In this document: in pieces, positions 14,201 through 21,288 of the stretch | Position numbering within the stretch: the stretch's first letter is position 1 | Layout: the number at the start of each line of letters is the position of its first letter | IMG/VR virus record: IMGVR_UViG_3300017772_000045 | Coordinates: 1 to 35,969 of that record | Strand: one strand, 5' to 3' | From: a virus | Length of the DNA stretch: 35,969 bases | Program-made: the position numbers and the translations under genes | Notes under the pieces: generated by a model | What the model was told of the DNA's origin: nothing | Database searches by the model: none | Seen by the model: only the letters and a program-made list of their open reading frames with translations

Positions 14201-17200
14201 TTTTTATTGACTTACCTAATGGAAATGAATTAAATTCTGTTTTTTCTATTTTATTTATTTGTTTAAGTATAGCTTTTAAATGGATTTCTGACTTTTCCAT
14301 TGCTCCCTTAAGCTTTTTACCAGTAGGTATATCTTCAAATGTCATTGACTTTTTAGAGCCATCTGCATTTTTACGCTTGCTTCTTACTATAAACTTAGTG
14401 CCATCTTCTGTAAATTCTATACCTAAAGTTGTTTGGCCAAATCTAGCGTAAACAGATTGCTTAAGCTCAACAGGAACATTTTCATTTTTAACAGTAAGCT
14501 CTATATCTGGCCTATTACTATCAAATCCCGCTTGCTCGCCCCTTAATGTTTTTACTTTTAAATCAATACCTAATGTTTTAGCACTAGAGGAGATTCTTTC
14601 CATGGATAGCATCTCATATATTATACCACCTAAAGTTGTTCCTTTTAATTTTAAAGTTTCTCTTACCCAGTTAGTAGCGTGCTGTAGGGATTCATTCTTA
14701 GATAAAAATTCTTCTGAATGAGGATCAAGATTTAAAGCATTCTTTACTTTAGTAGATGTTACCTGTGTTCTGTCGTACTTTATTAAAGGAGCTTCTTTTG
14801 AAAATTGTATTATGTCAAAGCCTGCTTGCTCTCCTTTATAGCGGTCTAATTTAGATTCTAAATTTTCTAGCTGAGCTTTAACAACAATCTCTTGGGTTAC
14901 GTCTAAAGCAGTTTCCGGAGCTAAGCTTTTAATATCTTCAAGCGATGTGATATTTTCTGGTGTAGCAAAATCAGCTACAACCTGTTTAGCTAAAGGCGTA
15001 AGTATTTCTCTAAATAATTGCTTTTGCCTTTCTAATACAGCGGACTTTTTACCTTTAACAAAATAAGTTAAAAAAGTCTTTTTATCAATTGCTTTAATTC
15101 TAAATACAGGATTACCTTCCGCGGTTAATTCTCTACCAACTCGTTCAATCGGAAATAGCTTACCATAGCTCTTTTTAATGCTTTTAATTGGCAAAGCTTT
15201 AGTTATTATATCAAAAGTTTTTGGATCGTTTAGAAAGTCTATATAAGCACCAGGAATGACCGCATTAGGGTATACTCCGGTAATAGCACCTAGCTTTTTA
15301 GATAACTTTTTAAACAGTTGTTTATTTACATAATTTTCCAACCATGTAACCATATAAACTTCTCTACCTTTCTTAACACTAATCATTTCAGATAACGTGC
15401 CTTTTTGAGTTCTTACTCTTATTTCCTTTTCAAGATCTGTTTTAATATCTTCGATTAGTGCATCGTCAACGATATCTAATTCATCAAATGTGGCTTGTCC
15501 TCTTTCTACGTTGCCACTTCTATCTATAGATTGCGTGTCTTGTGTAGATGCAACACCTTTAGCGTCATCTAAATTCGATGTAAACTCAGTGTTAGCTTCT
15601 TTAAACATTAAAGACTGCCTAGTCTGTATTATCTTTTTTACATACCCAGCTAGATCTTTGTTTTTAGCGGGATTGTATGTACGAATAGCGCTAACTACTT
15701 CAGCTCTTAATATAGATAAAGCATCTTGAAACTCTAAAGCTTCAGTTGCAAATTGTTTAAACTTTTGTTGAACAATAGTATTTATATAACCTTCAAACAT
15801 AGGTACCAACTTGCGCTCTACTGGAGCAGGTAAAGGTTTACTAGCCTTATATTCTGGCCTTTCAATACCGTACATGCCTACATTATAGGCGTCCATTATT
15901 TTTTGAGATAACGGATCTCTAGGTCCTAGATCTGTGGTCCTTGTTGGTTTAGCTGGCCTTTCTTTTTTAACTTTTGGCTTTGGTTTTGGTTGAGCCTTAA
16001 TAGGTGCTTGTGGATTTAAAGCAACCTCTTCTGCTGCATCTAATGCGGCTTCCGCTGCATCTAAGTTATCAAAATATCTAGGATCATTAGGGTCTGCATT
16101 TTGTGCGTTCTCTAAATCAATTTCTGCTTGTTCTACAGTTTTAGAAAACTGATTGCCTCCCACAGCTTTAGCTTCAGACACTTTAACTCCTTTGTTTTTT
16201 TCAGCAGTCTTTACTGCTTGTATCGCTGCGTCGCTTAACTTGCCAGACTTAATACTAGTATTGTATTCCTTAAGGAAATTATAAACGTCTTGGCCGTTGT
16301 CAAAAGATATATTACCTAAATCAGATTTAGAAAATACATTTGCTATAGCTCCTTTAAATTTATCAAAAGTCGTTAAATCGTAATTTATTTCACCGCTAAT
16401 TATACCGTCTGAAAAAACGTTCATTAGCTCTGTGGCTGTTTCAGCTTTAGAATAATTTCTTAATTTCAATTGCCTGTTTACATAAGCTTTTTGCTTGCTA
16501 GTCATTTTGGATTTAAAATCCTTTACAAATGCCCCTTGCGCTGTAACTCCACCGATAAGCGCATTAAATATAGGGTGCAACACCTCGTGACTCGCTATAG
16601 TAACTTGACCTTTGTTCCCAGTGGCTATGTCTATACTTCTTTTAGCTTTTGCTTTATTTACAAAAACCTTACCACCACCAGCAAACACTCCATTAGAGTT
16701 TTGTGCTTCAATTGCGGCTTCATTTAAAGACATGTTAGTAGCCTCAGATATTTTTTGAAAAAATTCATTATCTGTTTCCGCGATGTCTACATCAACACCT
16801 ATTGCTTCATATCCAGCTCTGGTGTTTTTATTAAAGCTAGCTTCAAACTCACTTTCTACAGCATCAGCTACGGCTTGCTTTCTTTGCTCAATACTGGCAT
16901 CAACAGTTGCGTCTTTGTATAAATCTGAAATTGCTTGAAGCTTTATTTTGGTTTGTGTTATCTTTATTGCGTTACCTGTTTTGTTGGTTTCAAGGGAATT
17001 TAGTTCTCTTGTTAACCTTATAGCTTCAGCTCTGTCTGCAACGCCATTTATTCTGCTGTCTACTTTTAGATCGGTTGCTATGTTTTGTCTTCTATTGTTT
17101 ACTACTTCGTTTGCTAAAGGAGAATTTTTTATATCAATTTTAGCATTTACGTAAGCGTCATCGTTCATTATTTTAAGAGTCTCAGCAAATTTACTGCCGT

Positions 17201-18515
17201 TCATCTTTTCTCCATTAATAGCATAAGATGGATTTTTAAGCGCGCCTGGTAATTGAGTAAATGTAAAGACTTTATCGCCCATCATTTCCATACCTATTTC
17301 AAAAGGATCAATTTCCTGCCCAGCTGCCTGCTGTCCTTTTAGCTCGCTAATACCTCCACCTGCAGTTTCAACAGCTCCGGCAGTAACTATCCCACCCAAG
17401 CCTGATAATTTAGATAATCTAGTTCCTGAAATTAAATTAAAAGCAGTTTTCCCTGAACCCATTGTTACTAATCCGGTCACACCATCTACAAAACCAATAG
17501 TATTACCTCTAGCTATAGATCTACTTTGGATTTCCCCAAACACTTCCTCATTATTTACAATGTCTTGATATATTTTTATTCTTTCCGCGTCAGTGCCGTT
17601 CTTAAATTTGTCGCCATACATATCTTCAGCGGCTTCATTTAAAAGCTCTACAGTAGTAAAACCTTTTTCCATTGTTCTAGACGTTCCGCCCATTAACCCC
17701 GCAAAACCACCGGTACCTGCGCCAATAGCCTTAAGTCCTAATCCTAAAGCTTTTCCTTTCCAACCCCCTTTGCCGCTTCTAAGTAATTTATCTCCTAGTT
17801 TGTTTATACCATAACCAACCCCAGATCCCGCCGCGGTTGTTCCTGCCATAACAGCAGTGTCTTCAGCGTCTAGATCAATGCCTCCTAAAAATTCAGGCAA
17901 TACAGTTCTAAATTGCAAAACAGTAGAAGATGCTTGAGCTTTAGCTAATTGTTTTACACCTTCTGGAGTAGCTGCAGCTTTTGCAAAAGCATACCAATAT
18001 CCTTCTTTTTCAGCAATTTGATCAAAATTTGCTTTAAATTTTAAATAATCTTTGTCAGGAGCAACAGTTTCTTGATCCCTAGTGTTCTTAGCTAGCTCAG
18101 CATAGTCTTCTTTAGACATATCTGCACCCTCATTATAAACAGCTAAAGCATTAGGTAAAGCATCCGCTCTTGTCCAACCTTCTTTAGCCCCTTCCCATAA
18201 AGAACCTACTAAGCCTAAGCCTATATCAAAGTACGATTCCGAAGAATCTTCTTCCGATTGTGAATCCGTATCGTTTTGATTTGACTCCACAGCTGGATCC
18301 GCACTTGCAGAGTCGTTTGTCTTTGCTGGCCCCATGCCTATTAAAGATGAAAAGTCGTCCGCACTACCGCTATAACCATTCCCTTTAAATAAATTGTAAG
18401 AATCATTTAGAGCATCTTTTTCAGTTCTAATTAATTCTTGGTAATCCTCTATTGTGCCATTATAACCATTTTTAGCAAACAGGTTAAACGAGTCATTTAA
18501 TGCTTCTTCGTTCAT
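11208..18515 (-). CDS. Giant multidomain polyvalent virion protein (2435 aa)
   Basis: A 2435-residue protein in the late block, probably packaged and delivered with the DNA. In order: two 30-residue repeats at 5-64; a Gly-rich hydrophobic stretch at about 220-290 that may contact membrane; HEVLH at 643-647, a zinc-peptidase-type HExxH motif; a sigma-region-2-like segment at about 907-975; P1336-D1337 with E1350-L-K1352, a PD-(D/E)XK-like nuclease core; a HAD-type domain at about 1597-1750 with D1601-F-D1603-D, ILTARP near 1678-1683 and D1736/D1737; and a long helical C-terminal third with a hydrophobic stretch near AAAFEDEDEE. This mosaic fits the large polyvalent protein class, which acts on the host cell at infection. 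No vRNAP motifs were seen. Its 3' neighbours are four bases away. Confidence 0.75.
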   Translation of the reverse strand: MNEEALNDSFNLFAKNGYNGTIEDYQELIRTEKDALNDSYNLFKGNGYSGSADDFSSLIGMGPAKTNDSASADPAVESNQNDTDSQSEEDSSESYFDIGLGLVGSLWEGAKEGWTRADALPNALAVYNEGADMSKEDYAELAKNTRDQETVAPDKDYLKFKANFDQIAEKEGYWYAFAKAAATPEGVKQLAKAQASSTVLQFRTVLPEFLGGIDLDAEDTAVMAGTTAAGSGVGYGINKLGDKLLRSGKGGWKGKALGLGLKAIGAGTGGFAGLMGGTSRTMEKGFTTVELLNEAAEDMYGDKFKNGTDAERIKIYQDIVNNEEVFGEIQSRSIARGNTIGFVDGVTGLVTMGSGKTAFNLISGTRLSKLSGLGGIVTAGAVETAGGGISELKGQQAAGQEIDPFEIGMEMMGDKVFTFTQLPGALKNPSYAINGEKMNGSKFAETLKIMNDDAYVNAKIDIKNSPLANEVVNNRRQNIATDLKVDSRINGVADRAEAIRLTRELNSLETNKTGNAIKITQTKIKLQAISDLYKDATVDASIEQRKQAVADAVESEFEASFNKNTRAGYEAIGVDVDIAETDNEFFQKISEATNMSLNEAAIEAQNSNGVFAGGGKVFVNKAKAKRSIDIATGNKGQVTIASHEVLHPIFNALIGGVTAQGAFVKDFKSKMTSKQKAYVNRQLKLRNYSKAETATELMNVFSDGIISGEINYDLTTFDKFKGAIANVFSKSDLGNISFDNGQDVYNFLKEYNTSIKSGKLSDAAIQAVKTAEKNKGVKVSEAKAVGGNQFSKTVEQAEIDLENAQNADPNDPRYFDNLDAAEAALDAAEEVALNPQAPIKAQPKPKPKVKKERPAKPTRTTDLGPRDPLSQKIMDAYNVGMYGIERPEYKASKPLPAPVERKLVPMFEGYINTIVQQKFKQFATEALEFQDALSILRAEVVSAIRTYNPAKNKDLAGYVKKIIQTRQSLMFKEANTEFTSNLDDAKGVASTQDTQSIDRSGNVERGQATFDELDIVDDALIEDIKTDLEKEIRVRTQKGTLSEMISVKKGREVYMVTWLENYVNKQLFKKLSKKLGAITGVYPNAVIPGAYIDFLNDPKTFDIITKALPIKSIKKSYGKLFPIERVGRELTAEGNPVFRIKAIDKKTFLTYFVKGKKSAVLERQKQLFREILTPLAKQVVADFATPENITSLEDIKSLAPETALDVTQEIVVKAQLENLESKLDRYKGEQAGFDIIQFSKEAPLIKYDRTQVTSTKVKNALNLDPHSEEFLSKNESLQHATNWVRETLKLKGTTLGGIIYEMLSMERISSSAKTLGIDLKVKTLRGEQAGFDSNRPDIELTVKNENVPVELKQSVYARFGQTTLGIEFTEDGTKFIVRSKRKNADGSKKSMTFEDIPTGKKLKGAMEKSEIHLKAILKQINKIEKTEFNSFPLGKSIKISTVKKIKKSKAYRALAKISTDADGQTVSDHYNAKDTHLLQMGAKGLFLLGDDVYNLNGSLGNTQDLVPNIGSLEFKGVMRLKFNYNRKAGTSNLSLISEPQIKDKKSVASSPINLDSRRGVAAFHNRFKQIQKSKTPDQNLNKARAEVNLPEHPIKGISVWDFDDTLATTKSNVLYTMPDGTKGKINATEFALNSDKLADAGAVFDFSEFEKVMKGKKGPMFEKAVARNKKFGNSNVYILTARPANSKYAIHEFLKGIGLNIKLNNIIGLGDGTAMAKAQWVISKVAEGYNDFYFADDAYKNVKAVQSVLQEADVKSKVHQAKMQFSRDLNSDFNKIIQDATGIKAGSTVLEAKARITGEKKGRFDFFIPPSAEDFQGLMYKLAGKGKRGEIQQAWFKKALFDPFAKGIRDFESYKQNVTGIVNNLKKSLKDVPAGLKKVNSTGYTNEVAARVILWRKNGHTVPGLDKNETRDLIKIVQNDPDLLAFVKQMDKALGGYPPPQNDWLAGTITTDAINMINTTKREEFLQEWKANVDLIFSEENVNKLEAGFGKNYKEALQDMLYRMETGRNRPSGKNKQTNQFMNWVNDSVGTIMFFNTRSALLQLLSTVNFVNWGDNNPVMAAKAFANQDQFWKDFAMLFNSDFLKQRRSGLKNDVNADDIANAAATATNKTRAALSSLLKAGFLPTQMADSFAIAMGGASFIRNRIDTYVKEGLSKKAAEERAFLDFQEIAEETQQSSRPDRVSQQQASPLGRIILAFANTPMQYMRLTKKAVLDLKNGRGDAKTNITKILYYTFVQNVIFSGLQSALFAAAFEDEDEETIENKELRTVNSMADSVLRGTGVYGAIVSTLKNILLEINKQSNKDRPDYTQASLKMLSISPPIDSKIRKALSIGRAFSYKSVREKMGTGKLDDPALYAFGQGVSALLNIPLDRAIRKADNVRVALDGDTKYWQKVALLLGWSQWDLGLIEKSSSKKNKFGKTSKWKKSSSNKKWKK
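18324..18503 (-). repeat. Two tandem 30-residue repeats in the giant protein N-terminus
   Basis: Residues 5-34 and 35-64 are two copies of one unit with a 90-base period: ALNDSFNLFAKNGYNGTIED against ALNDSYNLFKGNGYSGSADD, then YQELI against FSSLI. The copies differ at the base level, so the duplication is old and held by selection. It may be a binding or packaging module. Confidence 0.85.
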
Positions 18516-18523
18516 ATTATATT

Positions 18524-19918
18524 TTATTTATTGTATTTAGACATACTTCCACCACCTGATTCGCCTTGTGTAGAACCATCATTGTATTGCCCAATGTAGT
18601 AATTTTGTGCTTTGTTACTTAGCCCTGCGTTTTGTATATATAGTTTATATAATGCCTTAGGGTCATTTGTATTAACATTTATCCCATAAGAGTCACCTCT
18701 ATTAGGAGCTAACTTAAAAATTTGAGACTTACCATATTCGCTGGTAAAGTCTTTTCTTGATTCTTCGTCGTCGCTTTTATCCATAGCCTCTAGGTAGTCA
18801 TTGTAAAAATCTCCTCTTGATATATAAGACGCGGACTTTGAAGTTGGATCAATACCATTTAAAGCTTGTACTATGGATTGAGCCTTGGTTTCATACTCGC
18901 CATCTCCTGCTGGCTTACTAAGCTGCGAAAAAGTCATAGCGTCATCTTGTATGTTCCCTGATAAATTTATTTCATCGTTTAAAGCACCAGAAAATCCACC
19001 ACGCCCTCTGCCTGATCTAGCTGGACGTTTATCTGCAGCTCCTTGCTTAGCGGAAGATTTTAGTATATCCATATACCCATCTAATACAGCCGCTTTTAAA
19101 GCACTTTCGTTTCCTACTTCAAACAAAGCGGGATCCTGTAATCCTAAACCTCCTTCTAATATAAAGTCATCAGAGGCTAAAGACAATAACGATTGTCTCC
19201 CTCCTTTTGAAATACTAGTATTAAGCTTTTGGCGAATCATGTTTTCTCTTGTACCAGACAAAGCAGTACCAGCATTATAAACTTGTTCATTCATTTGCAT
19301 TATCTGATCCGCAGCAGTAAAATCTTTTAAGAAAGGTTTTTGCATTGCGGAGTAAGATTTATAATCTTCATTTTCATTATCCCAAAAAACTAAGTTACCC
19401 CCAGGTCCAACGCCTGCATAACCTTTGTCTGTATATATATCAGAGGCTTCACCTAATGTGTTTAATTCATTACCATCAGATATTATTCCTTTATCAAAAT
19501 CTTCTAAGTAGCTTTTTTTGTCTTCTTTGTATTGATTTAATGATGATGCTAAGTTTGCAAACGACATTTGAATACCGTTCATTTGATCTCTTAGTTCCAT
19601 GTATTGAGGATTATTAGGCTCTAGCTTAGCTATACGATTAGCCGCATCTGCATAAACCATTTTTTCTTTTTGAAGATAATTTGTAACAGATGCTTGTTGT
19701 TCTTCTGTAAGACTAGTAAGATCTACATTAGAATTTAAGCTATCAATATAGCCAGCAACTTTTTGGTTTATTGCCGCTTTTTGTGCTTTTTTTACTGCTC
19801 TTGCTTGAGTTTCAATCATAAAAGATTTAGCTGCACTCTCTTGCATAGCGGCTCCCCAAGTGCTTCTTTTGCTTTCGCCAAGATTAATCGCTCCTTGTAT
19901 TAAATTTTTATCTGCCAT
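18524..19918 (-). CDS. Virion structural protein, function unknown (464 aa)
   Basis: The start at 19918 (MADKNLIQGAINLGESKRST) is chosen because a longer frame to 19996 would run into the previous gene; this one leaves a 10-base gap. The N-terminal 160 residues are helical and Ala/Gln/Lys-rich, with probable coiled coils (QARAVKKAQKAAINQK, TEEQQASVTNYLQKEK). A Gly/Arg-rich linker (ARSGRGRGG) lies near 305-315 and the end is Gly/Ser-rich. No enzyme motif is visible. It lies between two candidate internal virion proteins, so a core or ejection role is likely, as with T7 gp15-type proteins, but there is no similarity I can claim. Confidence 0.65.
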   Translation of the reverse strand: MADKNLIQGAINLGESKRSTWGAAMQESAAKSFMIETQARAVKKAQKAAINQKVAGYIDSLNSNVDLTSLTEEQQASVTNYLQKEKMVYADAANRIAKLEPNNPQYMELRDQMNGIQMSFANLASSLNQYKEDKKSYLEDFDKGIISDGNELNTLGEASDIYTDKGYAGVGPGGNLVFWDNENEDYKSYSAMQKPFLKDFTAADQIMQMNEQVYNAGTALSGTRENMIRQKLNTSISKGGRQSLLSLASDDFILEGGLGLQDPALFEVGNESALKAAVLDGYMDILKSSAKQGAADKRPARSGRGRGGFSGALNDEINLSGNIQDDAMTFSQLSKPAGDGEYETKAQSIVQALNGIDPTSKSASYISRGDFYNDYLEAMDKSDDEESRKDFTSEYGKSQIFKLAPNRGDSYGINVNTNDPKALYKLYIQNAGLSNKAQNYYIGQYNDGSTQGESGGGSMSKYNK

Positions 19919-19928
19919 GTTTTTTATT

Positions 19929-20579
19929 TTATTCTCTGTTACCGTCCAATCCGGAGAGGAAGTCGCTAAATGCACCACCACCGAAAGGCATATCACCTGA
20001 GGCCATGCCTCCTAATACTCCTCCAGCTATACTACCCACACCACCAACAATTGCATTAGTAGCATCTTGCCTTGCCTGGTTAGCAGCCCCTAGTCTAGCT
20101 TGGGACATACCTAATAATGTGGAATTCTTTTCGTTTTCTGCATCTCTAGAGATTAATTCTCCTTTACGCTCATAAAGCGCTAAATTTCCAGCTTGCTGTC
20201 TTTCAGCCATTTGGTTTGCTTGTTCTTGTCTACCAATATCAACGGAAGCTGTTCTTAAGTTTTTTGTTTGTTGATTAGCCATAGCTTGCACCATGCCTGC
20301 TATTCCAGATCCTCCGGCTGCACCCGACATGTTACTCATTATATTCTGTAACCCTTGTTGCTCTTGTTCTGCTTGAAATTGAGCAGCTTCTTGATTAACC
20401 GTAAGATCTTCCATTGTATTTTGCATGTTCTCATACACATTAGATGTGTCTTGCATCTCAAAATTCATTTTTCTTTGGTTAAATTCTTTTTGGGCTGCCC
20501 TTTGTTCTTTTTTTCTTTTTCTAGAACCTATGATACCACTAGCTACGCCAGTTAATCCGCTTACTATTTGTCCTACCAT
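19929..20579 (-). CDS. Internal virion / DNA-ejection-type protein (216 aa)
   Basis: A 216-residue protein with hydrophobic Gly/Ala ends and a helical middle. The N-terminus (IVSGLTGVASGIIGS) and the C-terminal stretch near 178-196 (AIVGGVGSIAGGVLGGMASG) could insert in membrane. The centre is rich in Gln, Asn, Ala and Glu with coiled-coil character. This pattern is typical of small podovirus internal proteins ejected with the genome (T7 gp14-like, P22 gp7-like in layout). Position beside two larger virion proteins supports the call. The assignment rests on composition and context, not on a motif. Confidence 0.65.
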   Translation of the reverse strand: MVGQIVSGLTGVASGIIGSRKRKKEQRAAQKEFNQRKMNFEMQDTSNVYENMQNTMEDLTVNQEAAQFQAEQEQQGLQNIMSNMSGAAGGSGIAGMVQAMANQQTKNLRTASVDIGRQEQANQMAERQQAGNLALYERKGELISRDAENEKNSTLLGMSQARLGAANQARQDATNAIVGGVGSIAGGVLGGMASGDMPFGGGAFSDFLSGLDGNRE

Positions 20580-20612
20580 TATATTAAGTTTTTATAGTTT
20601 TATTATTACGCA

Positions 20613-20942
20613 TTATTTACTACTTTCAAATACCTCTGCGCCCACAGAGAAACACTCCGCGTATTCAGTAGATTTATTAACAAACTGCGCTTCAGCAAAA
20701 TATCCCTTAAGTGAACTTACAACCGCAATAGGATCGGGTGCATAGAATATAAAATCCTGTGCGGTTGGCGGTACAACTCCAGTTGCGACAGAAACCACTA
20801 TCTGTATTGGATCTAAAGACATAGATACTATAGGACCCATCTTAATGTTTGTGTCCTCAGATACATCAAGGTACCAAGCTATATCTCCAACTTGTATTCC
20901 GTTTGGTAAAGGGTTAGTAAAATCTAATGTTATATTTGGCAT
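20613..20942 (-). CDS. Small virion-associated protein, function unknown (109 aa)
   Basis: A 109-residue beta-rich protein starting MPNITLDFTNPLPNGIQVGD. It contains GDIAWYLDV, a central SLDPIQIVVSVATGV, then FYAPDPIAVVSSLKGYFAE and a final SVGAEVFESSK. The strands and the SSLKGY turn resemble small proteins seen in the late regions of marine podoviruses, whose role is unknown. Only one Cys, no signal peptide, no membrane helix. It is placed between the fibre-like and internal proteins and is likely a structural accessory. Confidence 0.6.
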   Translation of the reverse strand: MPNITLDFTNPLPNGIQVGDIAWYLDVSEDTNIKMGPIVSMSLDPIQIVVSVATGVVPPTAQDFIFYAPDPIAVVSSLKGYFAEAQFVNKSTEYAECFSVGAEVFESSK

Positions 20943-20953
20943 AGTGTATTATA

Positions 20954-21286
20954 TTAAGGAGTTATACATTGAGTGCATTGGGACCAAGGGCCTGAAGCTA
21001 TATCAAAAAATTGTGTTGAAGCAAAGTTTTGATTTAAACCTGTTATCTTAGCACAAACTCTCGCTCCCCCTTGGCTAGGTGTAATCCATACAACATCATT
21101 TATACTATAAACATTAGTTAGAAGTACGCTTTGAGACCCGCTAAAACCAGTGGAGCTGTTAATATATATTGTCCCCCCTCCTGAGCACAATTGTACCGCG
21201 TAGTTAGCGTTAGTTCCGCAACTAGGGCAATTAGTTAAAACCCCTAGGGTCCCTGAATTTTGTTGTCTATAAGTATTATTTGCCAT
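20954..21286 (-). CDS. Cysteine-rich fibre-associated protein (110 aa)
   Basis: A 110-residue beta-rich protein with seven Cys: the pair CPSC near 20, LCSGGG, VCAK, then QCTQC near the end. Gly/Ser/Asn-rich strands (YINSSTGFSGSQSVLL) and WITPSQGG suggest a surface beta-fold, possibly metal-binding. The neighbouring fibre protein also carries CPSC in its C-terminal repeat region, so the two may share a module or bind each other. Its ATG lies two bases after that gene's stop. Chaperone, decoration or receptor-binding roles are all possible. Confidence 0.55.
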   Translation of the reverse strand: MANNTYRQQNSGTLGVLTNCPSCGTNANYAVQLCSGGGTIYINSSTGFSGSQSVLLTNVYSINDVVWITPSQGGARVCAKITGLNQNFASTQFFDIASGPWSQCTQCITP

Positions 21287-21288
21287 TT

